From assembly GCF_007858535.1 (NCBI RefSeq), contig NZ_CP040174.1:1-64000 (forward strand): a stretch of 64,000 bases of DNA, in the 5' to 3' direction. A model generated the notes under the pieces. It ran no database searches, was not told where the DNA came from, and saw only the letters and a program-made list of their open reading frames with translations. The position numbers and the translations under genes are program-made. Each line of letters begins with the position of its first letter. Position 1 is the stretch's first letter. Shown one piece after another: positions 34,533-41,591 of this stretch. The DNA is from Arthrobacter sp. UKPF54-2. Its GTDB lineage: Bacteria; Actinomycetota; Actinomycetes; Actinomycetales; Micrococcaceae.

Positions 34533-35588
34533 TTAGCTGGCGGGGCTGAGTCCGCTGAAATAGCCTCCGCCGGCGACGGCAGAGGGCACGGTGGGCTTGG
34601 AGGAGTGCACGGTTTCGGGCCGGGACTGCAGCAGGAGCAGGTTCTCGCCGTCGGGCAGGTCGGCGTCGAGGGCCCATTCGATGTCCTGCGGGCACTTGTA
34701 GTGCTTCTCGGCGCGCTTGGCCATCTGGGCGACGGCGGTGAGCTCGGCGTCGCTGAGGCTGCGCCGGCCGCGGCGTTCGGCGTCGACCTCGCGTTCCACC
34801 AGGCGGCCGGCCGCGGTGTCCGGGACGAGCTCGGCGTGTTTGTCGCCGAGGTGGTCGGAGACGACTGCCAGCGTGACCTTGTCCAGCATGATGTTGTCGG
34901 GGGTGACCTGGCCGGAGACCACCATCTCGCCGACCCCGTAGGAGGAGTCGATCGTGATTTTGGAGCGGTCGCCGTTGGTGGGATCCATGGTGATCGCCAC
35001 GCCGGAGACGCGGGCGTTGGCCATCTTTTGCACCACGACCGCCATCGACAGGCCTTCGTTGGGGATGCCGTTCTTGAGCCGGTAGATGATGGCCCGGGAG
35101 GTAAAGAGCGAGGCCCAGCACCGCCGGATGTGCTCGGTGACGGCCTTGACGCCGTCGAGCCAGAGGTAGGTATCCTGCTGGCCGGCGAAGGAGGCCTCCG
35201 GGAGGTCCTCGGCAGTGGCGCTGGACCGCACGGCCACGGGGACCGGTGCCCCGAAACGCGACATCAGGGATTCGTAGGCGGTGATGGTGAGCTCGCGCAG
35301 TGCCGGCGGAACCGGGCGGGAGCAAATGTCCTCGCGGATGGCGGCGGAGACCTTGTCCACCTGGGCCATGTCGTCGGGATCAAGGCCGGCGAGGAGCTGG
35401 TGGATGTGCTTGGTGATCCCGGCTTCCTCCATGAAGGTGTCGAACTGGGCCGTGGTGACCACAAAGCCCGGCGGGACCGGCATGCCGGCGGAGGTCATGG
35501 TCACCAGGGACGCGCCCTTGCCGCCGAGGTTTTCGAGCTTGGGTTCGATGCCGCCGTCGAAGAATTGGATGTATTCGTTGCTGTCCAT
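34533..35588 (-). CDS. creI: Alkylphenol phosphotransferase ATP-binding subunit (CreI)
   Basis: 351-residue PEP/pyruvate-phosphate-dikinase ATP-grasp domain (PPDK_N type) as a free-standing protein. Typical segments: LGGKGASLVTMTSAGMPVPP near the N-terminus, VAVRSSATAEDLPEASFAGQ with the ATP-binding arginine, GVAITMDPTNGD and QDIEWALD near the C-terminus, ending LLLLQSRPETV. It supplies the phosphoryl group, via the mobile histidine of CreH, to the phenolic hydroxyl. Starts 5 bases after the creJ stop; its GGAAGG ribosome-binding site lies inside the end of creJ. A whole PEP synthase was considered, but the mobile and PEP domains are missing here. Confidence 0.87.
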   Translation of the reverse strand: MDSNEYIQFFDGGIEPKLENLGGKGASLVTMTSAGMPVPPGFVVTTAQFDTFMEEAGITKHIHQLLAGLDPDDMAQVDKVSAAIREDICSRPVPPALRELTITAYESLMSRFGAPVPVAVRSSATAEDLPEASFAGQQDTYLWLDGVKAVTEHIRRCWASLFTSRAIIYRLKNGIPNEGLSMAVVVQKMANARVSGVAITMDPTNGDRSKITIDSSYGVGEMVVSGQVTPDNIMLDKVTLAVVSDHLGDKHAELVPDTAAGRLVEREVDAERRGRRSLSDAELTAVAQMAKRAEKHYKCPQDIEWALDADLPDGENLLLLQSRPETVHSSKPTVPSAVAGGGYFSGLSPAS

Positions 35589-35593
35589 AGTTA

Positions 35594-36871
35594 TCAGGCC
35601 TTCCAGCTGACGGGGACGGTCTCGGGGACGCGGAAGGAGAGGTTTTCGCGGAAGGCGATGGCTTCCGGGTGCTCCAGCTGCAGTCCCGGGGCGAGCCGTG
35701 CCACTTCCTCCAGCGCGATTTTGGCCTGGAGCTTGGCGAGCATATTGCCCAGGCAGTAGTGGATGCCGAACCCGAAGGAGAGGTGCTCGCGGGCGTTGGG
35801 GCGGGTGATGTCGAAGTCCTCGCCGGCGTCGAACTTGGTTTCGTCGCGGTTGGCGGAGCCCATCAGGAGCAGCAGCTGGGACCCCTTTTCGATCGCTACG
35901 CCGCCGACTTCGGTGTCCTTGAGCGCTTTGCGGCGCCAACCGACAATGGAGCCCGCGTAGCGGAGGACCTCGTCGATGGCGGCGGGGATCTTTTTGGGGT
36001 CTTCCACGAGCTGGTTCCACTGCTCGGGACGGGCCAGGAGTTCGCGGAGGGCGTTGGAGATCAGCGTGGTGGTGGTCTCGTGGCCTGCAAAGAGCAGGCT
36101 GTAGAGGACCGACGCGATCTCGTGGTCCGAGATTTCTGCGCCGTCCTGCTGTGCCTTGACCAGGTCCGCGGTGAGGTTGTCGCCGCCTTCCTCGTGCGCC
36201 ACCCGGACCAGGCGCAGGCATTCCTGCCAGTACTCGACCAGGTTGTGGGCGTGCGGAATCTGTTCCTCGTCGCTGAGGTCGCCCCAGGTCATCGCCGCGC
36301 GGGAGTCGCTCCAGCGCTTGAACGTGTCCACCTGGGACACGTCCGCGCCGATCAGTGTGAGGATGGTGATGGTCGGGACATCGTAGGCGAGGTCCTTGAC
36401 CATGTCGCCGCGCTGTTCCGCCCGGGAAAGCATCGTCTCGAGCAGCCCGACGACGTTCTGCCGGATGAAAGGTTCCAGCGCCTTGTAGCGGCGGGGTGTG
36501 AAGGCTTTCTGGACCACGGCGCGGATCCGGGTGTGCTCCGGCGGGCGCCGGGCGGACAGGCCCGAGTAAGCGGTGAATCCGCCGTCCTCCATGATTTTCT
36601 TGGCCGCGGCACCGCGTTCCCGGACCGGGGCCTGGGCGTTCTCGCTGGAGAAGGTCTCCCAGTCCTCGAAGACGGCCTTGATGTCGTCATAGCGGGACAC
36701 AACGTAGAGGCCCGTCCGCTCATCGAACATGACCGGCTGCTCGGCCCGGAGTTCGGCGTAGGCGCCGAAGGGATGCTTCATCTGGAACGGCTCGTAGCCG
36801 TGGTGACCGGCGGGGGCTTCCGCGCCGTGGCCGAACGGACAGCGTCCGGCCGTTTCAGTCGACGATGACAT
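35594..36871 (-). CDS. creJ: Cytochrome P450 acting on alkylphenyl phosphates (CreJ)
   Basis: Heme monooxygenase of 425 residues, class I bacterial type. I-helix oxygen-binding LLFAGHETTTTLISNALR, K-helix E-x2-R in DEVLRYAG, and the heme loop HLSFGFGIHYCLG with the axial cysteine C373. In the cre system it oxidises the alkyl side chain of the phosphorylated phenol, using CreE and CreF as redox partners. First structural gene of the cluster after the regulator. AGGAG precedes the ATG. Its order beside creI and creR, rather than motif content, gives the CreJ assignment; similarity to the CYP288 family is from knowledge of the C. glutamicum enzyme. Confidence 0.87.
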   Translation of the reverse strand: MSSSTETAGRCPFGHGAEAPAGHHGYEPFQMKHPFGAYAELRAEQPVMFDERTGLYVVSRYDDIKAVFEDWETFSSENAQAPVRERGAAAKKIMEDGGFTAYSGLSARRPPEHTRIRAVVQKAFTPRRYKALEPFIRQNVVGLLETMLSRAEQRGDMVKDLAYDVPTITILTLIGADVSQVDTFKRWSDSRAAMTWGDLSDEEQIPHAHNLVEYWQECLRLVRVAHEEGGDNLTADLVKAQQDGAEISDHEIASVLYSLLFAGHETTTTLISNALRELLARPEQWNQLVEDPKKIPAAIDEVLRYAGSIVGWRRKALKDTEVGGVAIEKGSQLLLLMGSANRDETKFDAGEDFDITRPNAREHLSFGFGIHYCLGNMLAKLQAKIALEEVARLAPGLQLEHPEAIAFRENLSFRVPETVPVSWKA

Positions 36872-36925
36872 GAGGTCTCCTAGTGAATTGCTCCGACCGG
36901 CGCCGTCAGGTGCCGGGGCTTCTTG

Positions 36926-36984
36926 TCACCAGTGTGGTCCAGATCACCAGCCGTGCACAGGCGTTACTTCCGCTCAGCGGAAGT
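36926..36984 (-). promoter_or_regulatory. Candidate cre operator region: palindrome and direct repeats
   Basis: ACTTCCGCT-C-AGCGGAAGT (36966-36984) is a perfect palindrome with 9-base arms covering the last codons of creR. Downstream, toward creJ, two CTGGTGA direct repeats on the minus strand (36950-36944 and 36932-36926, 18 bp apart) lie 55-79 bp before the creJ start. The TTCC/GGAA symmetry resembles IclR-type operators. The palindrome could instead act as a hairpin ending creR transcription. Confidence 0.4.
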
Positions 36985-37815
36985 GATGTGGTGGCCGCGG
37001 GGACCGCCGTCGGCGTTCCCGGTGTTCGGGGCCGCCCGGTGGACCCCGATGAGGGTTTCCAGCGGGATCCGTGCGGTGGCCCGCTCGATTTGGCCGGATA
37101 TTCCTCTCAGGACCGGAAGGTGCCTGGTCATGGTGGCAGCCTGGGACGTGGGCAGCACCAGGCCGATCGCGGCCCCGATCCTGCCCGTGTGGAAGACCGG
37201 GACGGCGATGGAACACGAGCCCAGTCGCACTTCCTCCAAGGTGGTGGCGTAGCCGGTCGCGCGGATCTGGTCCAGTTCCGCGGCGAGTTTCCTGGGGTCG
37301 ATGTGGGTGTGGGCCGTGGGCCGCTCCAACTCCCGATGAAGGTACGCGTCGCGGACCCAATCCTCCTCGAAGGCCAGGATGACCTTGCCGACGGCGGTGG
37401 CGTGCATGGGTAGCCTGCCTCCGACGCGGGATGCCCGGGGGACCCGCTTGGAGCCGTAGACCCTGTCGATGTAGAGCACGTCATGGCCGGCCCGGACCGC
37501 CAGGTGCGCAGTCTCGCCGGTCAGCGAGAACAGGTCCTGGACAAACGGCCGGGCGGCGTCGCGCAGCTGCCGTCCGGTGTTTTGGGCAAGTTCCCACAGC
37601 CGGATGCCGAGCTGGTACCGTCCGTTGGGCTCGCGCGAGAGGAATCCCCAGTCCGTGAGTTCGTTGACCAGCCGGTGCGCGGTACTCAACGGGAGGCCGG
37701 ATTTCTCCGCGATGTCCGTCAGGCTCAGTGCGCCGCGGGAGGTCTCAAATGCCTCCAGGATGGCCAACACCTTTGACGTGACGGTGCGTCCGGGGTCGCG
37801 GCTGCCGCCTGCCAT
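36964..37815 (-). CDS. creR: IclR-family regulator of the cre genes (CreR)
   Basis: 283-residue regulator. N-terminal winged helix (about 10-70): VTSKVLAILEAFETSRGALS, LTDIAEKSGLPLSTAHRLVN. The C-terminal IclR effector domain includes RAGHDVLYIDRVYGSKRVPR, PMHATAVGKVILAF and GSCSIAVPVFHTGRIGAAIG. IclR members typically control aromatic catabolism. Its gene lies directly upstream of creJ in the same direction, with 92 bp between. GAGGAGG ribosome-binding site. The effector (alkylphenol or its phosphate) is inferred. Confidence 0.87.
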   Translation of the reverse strand: MAGGSRDPGRTVTSKVLAILEAFETSRGALSLTDIAEKSGLPLSTAHRLVNELTDWGFLSREPNGRYQLGIRLWELAQNTGRQLRDAARPFVQDLFSLTGETAHLAVRAGHDVLYIDRVYGSKRVPRASRVGGRLPMHATAVGKVILAFEEDWVRDAYLHRELERPTAHTHIDPRKLAAELDQIRATGYATTLEEVRLGSCSIAVPVFHTGRIGAAIGLVLPTSQAATMTRHLPVLRGISGQIERATARIPLETLIGVHRAAPNTGNADGGPRGHHITSAERK

Positions 37816-37882
37816 GGTGACCTCCTCAGTTCCGTGGCGCCCCCAGGGCGTCCGGAATCGAGTCTAGACCGGCATGGACGCC

Positions 37883-38587
37883 TCAGCGGCTGCTCCCGGT
37901 ACCTTCGAGGGCGGGCCCGTCCAGCAGGCGCTGCCGCTGCGGCCAGAGGGTCACCGATTCCAGGGCGGACAGGGCCCGCGCGATGGACCGGGCCTCGGCG
38001 GTGAACAGGTGGCCATGGACGCGCTGGCTGCAGAGCCGCAGCGCCTGCCCGCGGTCCAGGCCGAACCAGTCCATGACCGTGTCGATGCCGTGTGGGCTGA
38101 GCCGCCAGGTCTTGTCCGCATCCTTGACAATGGCGTCCTCGATGGAAAGGGCCTCACTGCGGGAGTCGTGTCCGTCGATGATGTCCAGGATGGCCGGGAC
38201 CTTCCCGGGATCGTAGCCGCTCGCCGTGAGGATGCCGGCCGCCAGCCGGGCCCCCTCTTTCTCGTGCAGCAGCACCAGGTCCGGCCTCCCGCCGCCCGGG
38301 GCGATCGCCTGCAGGACGTCCCCCGGGGGAACCTGCGACCAGCCCACGTCATGGAGCATGATGGCCGGCAGCACGACGCCGGCGTCGGCCTCTGGGTGCG
38401 AGTCCAGCAAGGCCCGGGCAAGCCCGAACGCGTAGAGCGTGTGGGCGTCGTTGTCCCGCACCTGGAGAAAAGGGGCCGCGCGGTCCCAGATCGCGGACAG
38501 TTGGGGGTCCAGCGCGATCACTCCGTCCGGATCCGCCTGGACACTGTCGGCGACGTCCCGTCCGTAGTGGTTGGCGGCGGCCCTCAT
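37883..38587 (-). CDS. Second CreD-like HD-domain phosphohydrolase
   Basis: 234-residue HD protein with the same metal-ligand pattern as CreD: MLHDVGW (H79-D80), IIDGHDSRSEA (H140-D141) and VKDADKTWR (D156, D158). Along this core it is clearly homologous to creD, but it lacks CreD's Pro-rich N-terminus. I chose the ATG at 38587: GGAGG lies 10 bases upstream, whereas the ATG at 38596 would be 1 base from the same GGAGG. It is upstream of creR in the same direction and may be part of the cluster. It could have a different aryl-phosphate preference, or could hydrolyse another phosphomonoester. Confidence 0.8.
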   Translation of the reverse strand: MRAAANHYGRDVADSVQADPDGVIALDPQLSAIWDRAAPFLQVRDNDAHTLYAFGLARALLDSHPEADAGVVLPAIMLHDVGWSQVPPGDVLQAIAPGGGRPDLVLLHEKEGARLAAGILTASGYDPGKVPAILDIIDGHDSRSEALSIEDAIVKDADKTWRLSPHGIDTVMDWFGLDRGQALRLCSQRVHGHLFTAEARSIARALSALESVTLWPQRQRLLDGPALEGTGSSR

Positions 38588-38726
38588 TTTCGTCATACCT
38601 CCAACAGTGGCCGATAACTGGGCCGGGGCAAGAACAATCTTCCACTCACCGGAACACAGCCGGAAACGCCGCGGGGAGTGCCCGGCCCGGGACCGCGCTG
38701 CCCTGTTCGCAGCAGACGGCGGGCGA

Positions 38727-38732
38727 TAAAGT
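38727..38732 (+). promoter_or_regulatory. -10 box TAAAGT for a leaderless small gene
   Basis: TAAAGT followed by 6 bases and the GTG at 38739, without a Shine-Dalgarno sequence. The 150-bp gap to the divergent HD gene shows nothing else clear. Confidence 0.4.
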
Positions 38733-38738
38733 TGTTCT

Positions 38739-39146
38739 GTGCCTGACTGGCAGGACCCTCCTCCCCTACCGGCCACGTGGCAGCGGTGCGACGACGGCAT
38801 TCTGCCCCTGTGGTGGGAGCGGCTGTGCTCCCAGACCAGCCCGCAGTCGGCGGCGCTCTTCGCGGCCGGGCTGTTCACCGAGGACCGGCGCCGGCCGATC
38901 GCCCAGTGGTACAACCCCGCCTACGACTCCGCGCTCCTGGTGGCCCCTGAGACCTCCGCCGAATGGCCCGTGCAGCGCTTTGGCATCTTCTACGCCCCTC
39001 CGCGCGGCGGTTTCACCCGGGTGCACTCCTCGGCGCACGAGTGGCACCCCCGGGAGCCCCGGCAGTCCCCCACGGAGGACGAGGCGTTCCGGGCGGCTGT
39101 AGCGGAGGCAGAGCGCTTCCTCCAGGTCGAGATGTTCTTCGTCTAG
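38739..39146 (+). CDS. Conserved hypothetical protein
   Basis: 135-residue soluble protein of unknown function, rich in Trp, Pro and Arg. It begins PDWQDPPPLPATWQRCDDGI and has a middle segment PIAQWYNPAYDSALLVAPET. The last third is helical and acidic (EDEAFRAAVAEAERFLQVEM). No membrane segment, signal peptide or known motif. Codon use is like its neighbours, supporting a real gene. Probably leaderless from a GTG start. It sits between the cre cluster and two tRNA-Asn genes, with no evident functional link to either. Confidence 0.65.
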   Translation: MPDWQDPPPLPATWQRCDDGILPLWWERLCSQTSPQSAALFAAGLFTEDRRRPIAQWYNPAYDSALLVAPETSAEWPVQRFGIFYAPPRGGFTRVHSSAHEWHPREPRQSPTEDEAFRAAVAEAERFLQVEMFFV

Positions 39147-39166
39147 CACCTGTCATCCCGGGCAAG

Positions 39167-39209
39167 AAAAAGGGCCCCGCAGCCGGTGAATTACCGGCCG
39201 CGGGGCCCG
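39167..39209 (-). terminator. Terminator of the downstream tRNA-Asn
   Basis: Minus-strand hairpin GGGCCCCGCGGCCGGT ... ACCGGCTGCGGGGCCC followed by TTTTT. Strong intrinsic terminator 5 bases after the tRNA. Confidence 0.88.
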
Positions 39210-39213
39210 TCCG

Positions 39214-39286
39214 CTCCTCCTGCTGGACTTGAACCAGCAACCCTTCGATTAACAGTCGAATGCTCTGCCAATTGAGCTAAGGAGGA
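39214..39286 (-). tRNA. tRNA-Asn (GTT), copy 1
   Basis: 73-nt cloverleaf with acceptor TCCTCCT/AGGAGGA, D arm GCTC/GAGC, anticodon stem-loop TTCGA-CTGTTAA-TCGAA (anticodon GTT), T arm GCTGG/CCAGC and discriminator G. No encoded CCA. Identical to the copy at 39435-39507. Confidence 0.95.
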
Positions 39287-39393
39287 ATGAAGCAGGTATG
39301 ACATTAGCAAAGGTTTTACCGCTAGGGAAATCGGGGACGGGGTCGGCCGGCTGCCCGCCCGAAGACCGGGCCCGATACCCCCACCGGGTATAC

Positions 39394-39429
39394 AAAAAGT
39401 CCCCGTTCCGGTGGGCCGGAACGGGGACT
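39394..39429 (-). terminator. Terminator of the upstream tRNA-Asn
   Basis: Minus-strand hairpin AGTCCCCGTTCCGG-CCCA-CCGGAACGGGGACT followed by TTTT. Perfect 14-base stem. Shows that each tRNA-Asn gene is its own transcription unit. Confidence 0.88.
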
Positions 39430-39434
39430 GTGCG

Positions 39435-39507
39435 CTCCTCCTGCTGGACTTGAACCAGCAACCCTTCGATTAACAGTCGAATGCTCTGCCAATTGAGCTA
39501 AGGAGGA
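39435..39507 (-). tRNA. tRNA-Asn (GTT), copy 2
   Basis: Same 73-nt sequence as copy 1, 221 bp away, including a few shared flanking bases (GAATGAAGC side). The sequence between copies is otherwise different, including the terminators. Confidence 0.95.
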
Positions 39508-39583
39508 ATGAAGCGGCTATAAGCCTAGCAAACACCGCGCCGGGAAGTGAAATTGACCGCCGTCGGCGCCCGGCCCGGGAGGC

Positions 39584-41527
39584 TCAGGAGTCCATCCGGA
39601 GCGAGCGCCGCTGCATCTCCAGTTCCATGAGTTCACGGTTGAGCCGCTGAAACTCCTCGGGGTCCGCCGCGGCGTCCAGACGCTGCAGCTGGCCCATCTT
39701 GTCCGCCTTGACGCGGGTGATCTGCAGTTCAAACAGCCGGGCCAGGATGTCGCGGCAGTAGCGCTGCACCGCTTCGGCGGTGCTTGCCGGCAGGGGGACG
39801 ACCGCGAGCTCGGACACCAGCGGCCGGAGCGGCTCCGGGACTTCCTGCAGCAACTGCTCCACCCACCGCGCAGGGTCGCCGATGGACCCCAGCCCGGTGG
39901 CCCGGATGGCCTCGTGGATGGCCAGGTACGCCGGGGTGGAGAACCGGGCCTCGGCAAAACGCTGCCAGGTGGCCCCTTCGAGGATGGCCGGCTCCTGCAA
40001 CACCACTTCGAGCGCCTGGCGTTCCATCGCAGCCACCGGGTCACGCGGGTCCGGCCGGTTGAACGCCGGCAGCGTGGCCGACGGCGGCAGGGGCGCCACA
40101 CCAGGGGCGGACCCGTGGCCCGGTCCGGCAGGCCGGCCCGGATTCTGGGCGGGGTTCTGGGTGTAGCCTTGTGCAGCGCCTCCGGCCGGGCCCTGGGCGA
40201 GGCGTTTGGCTGCGGCGCCGACCGCACGGCTGACCTCCTCGACCGGCATCCCCAGCCAGCCGGCGAGCTCCCGGGCATAGGCCGGCCGGATGCCGGCGTC
40301 CCGGATTTGCGCGACCACGGGGGCCGATTCGCGCAGTGCCGCGATCCTGCCCTCCACCGTGTCCAGGTTGTGCCGCCGCAGGGTGGCGCGGATGGCGAAT
40401 TCGAACAGCGGGCGGCGGGTTCCGATCAGATCCCGGACGGCTGAGTCGCCTTTGGCCTGGCGCAGCTCGCAGGGGTCGGCTCCGCCGGGTTCCACCGCGA
40501 CGTAGGTTTGCGCCACGAAGCGCTGGTCCTCTTCGAAGGCGCGCAGGGCGGCCTTCTGACCCGCGGCGTCGCCGTCGAAGGTGAAGATCACCTCTCCCCC
40601 GCTGCCGTCGTCGGAGAGCAGCCGGCGGGCGATCTTGATGTGATCGGTGCCGAACGCTGTGCCGCAGGTGGCGACCGCCGTGGTCACGCCGGCCAGGTGG
40701 CAGGCCATCACGTCGGTGTAGCCCTCCACCACCACCAGCTGGCGTTCCTTGGCGATGTTCCGCTTGGCGAGGTCGATCCCGTAGAGGACCTGGGACTTCT
40801 TGTAGAGCGCGGTCTCCGGGGTGTTCAAGTATTTGGGGCCCTGGTCGTCCTCATAGAGTTTGCGGGCGCCGAAGCCGATGGTGTCCCCGGCGATGTCGCG
40901 GATGGGCCAGATCAGGCGTCCACGGAACCGGTCATAGATGCCCCGGCCGCCTTCGCTAAACATGCCGGTGAGTTTGAGCTCCGGGTCGGTGTACCCGCGG
41001 CCGCGGAGGTGTTTGAGCAGCGAGTCCCAGCCCTGCGGGGCATAGCCGACGCCGAACTGCTCTGCCGCGGCCCGGTCGAAACCGCGGCCGTAGAGGAAGT
41101 TCCGGCCTTCGGTGGCGCCCGGTGTGAGCAGCTGGGCGCGGAAGAACTCGTCGGCGATCTTGTGCGCGTCGAGCAGGCGCTGGCGGCGGCCGATTTCCTC
41201 GCGGTTGGGGCCGGAGCCACCGTCCTCAAACCGCAGTTCGTAGCCGATCCGGGCGGCGAGCTTCTCCACGGCCTCGTGGAAGGTGCTGTGGTCCAGTTTC
41301 TGGACGAAGGAGATAACGTCGCCGTCCTCGCCGCAGCCGAAGCAGTGGTAGCGGCCCACCTGGGGTCGCACCGTGAACGAGGGCGAGCGCTCATCATGGA
41401 AGGGGCACAGGCCCTTGAAGGATCCCAGCCCGGCGCCCTTAAGGGTCACGTAGCCGTCGACGACTTCCTTGATGTCGGTGCGCTGGCGCACTTCGTCGAT
41501 ATCTTCACGTTTGATCAGGCCGGCCAC
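39584..41527 (-). CDS. dnaG: DNA primase
   Basis: Makes RNA primers at the replication fork. 647 residues. N-terminal CHC2 zinc finger with C41, H44, C62 and C65 (CPFHDERSPSF and YHCFGC). The TOPRIM catalytic domain includes VVVEGYTDVMACHLAGV and FTFDGDAAGQKAALRAFEE. A Pro/Gly-rich linker (about 445-480) leads to the C-terminal helicase-binding region. GTG start at 41527, preceded by TAGGAT and 6 bases with no Shine-Dalgarno site, so the mRNA is probably leaderless. Follows dus-dgt in the same direction, an order common in actinobacteria. Confidence 0.95.
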   Translation of the reverse strand: MAGLIKREDIDEVRQRTDIKEVVDGYVTLKGAGLGSFKGLCPFHDERSPSFTVRPQVGRYHCFGCGEDGDVISFVQKLDHSTFHEAVEKLAARIGYELRFEDGGSGPNREEIGRRQRLLDAHKIADEFFRAQLLTPGATEGRNFLYGRGFDRAAAEQFGVGYAPQGWDSLLKHLRGRGYTDPELKLTGMFSEGGRGIYDRFRGRLIWPIRDIAGDTIGFGARKLYEDDQGPKYLNTPETALYKKSQVLYGIDLAKRNIAKERQLVVVEGYTDVMACHLAGVTTAVATCGTAFGTDHIKIARRLLSDDGSGGEVIFTFDGDAAGQKAALRAFEEDQRFVAQTYVAVEPGGADPCELRQAKGDSAVRDLIGTRRPLFEFAIRATLRRHNLDTVEGRIAALRESAPVVAQIRDAGIRPAYARELAGWLGMPVEEVSRAVGAAAKRLAQGPAGGAAQGYTQNPAQNPGRPAGPGHGSAPGVAPLPPSATLPAFNRPDPRDPVAAMERQALEVVLQEPAILEGATWQRFAEARFSTPAYLAIHEAIRATGLGSIGDPARWVEQLLQEVPEPLRPLVSELAVVPLPASTAEAVQRYCRDILARLFELQITRVKADKMGQLQRLDAAADPEEFQRLNRELMELEMQRRSLRMDS

Positions 41528-41533
41528 AGAGCC

Positions 41534-41539
41534 ATCCTA
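41534..41539 (-). promoter_or_regulatory. -10 box TAGGAT for leaderless dnaG
   Basis: On the minus strand TAGGAT-GGCTCT-GTG: the -10 box is 6 bases from the dnaG start. The same hexamer is used at 26531 before another leaderless candidate. Confidence 0.5.
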
Positions 41540-41591
41540 GTACCCGGGTACGACGCCGGACGGCGGCCTATGGCGGCCATCACCGGCGCCG

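Noticed and set aside
34468..35325. Extension of the creH frame upstream to 910 codons
   Set aside because: It would read through creI in another frame. A good ribosome-binding site and family-like start are present at 34467.
39214..39507. Attachment-site pair at the two tRNA-Asn genes
   Set aside because: No integrase or foreign gene lies between or beside the copies; both are intact and have terminators.
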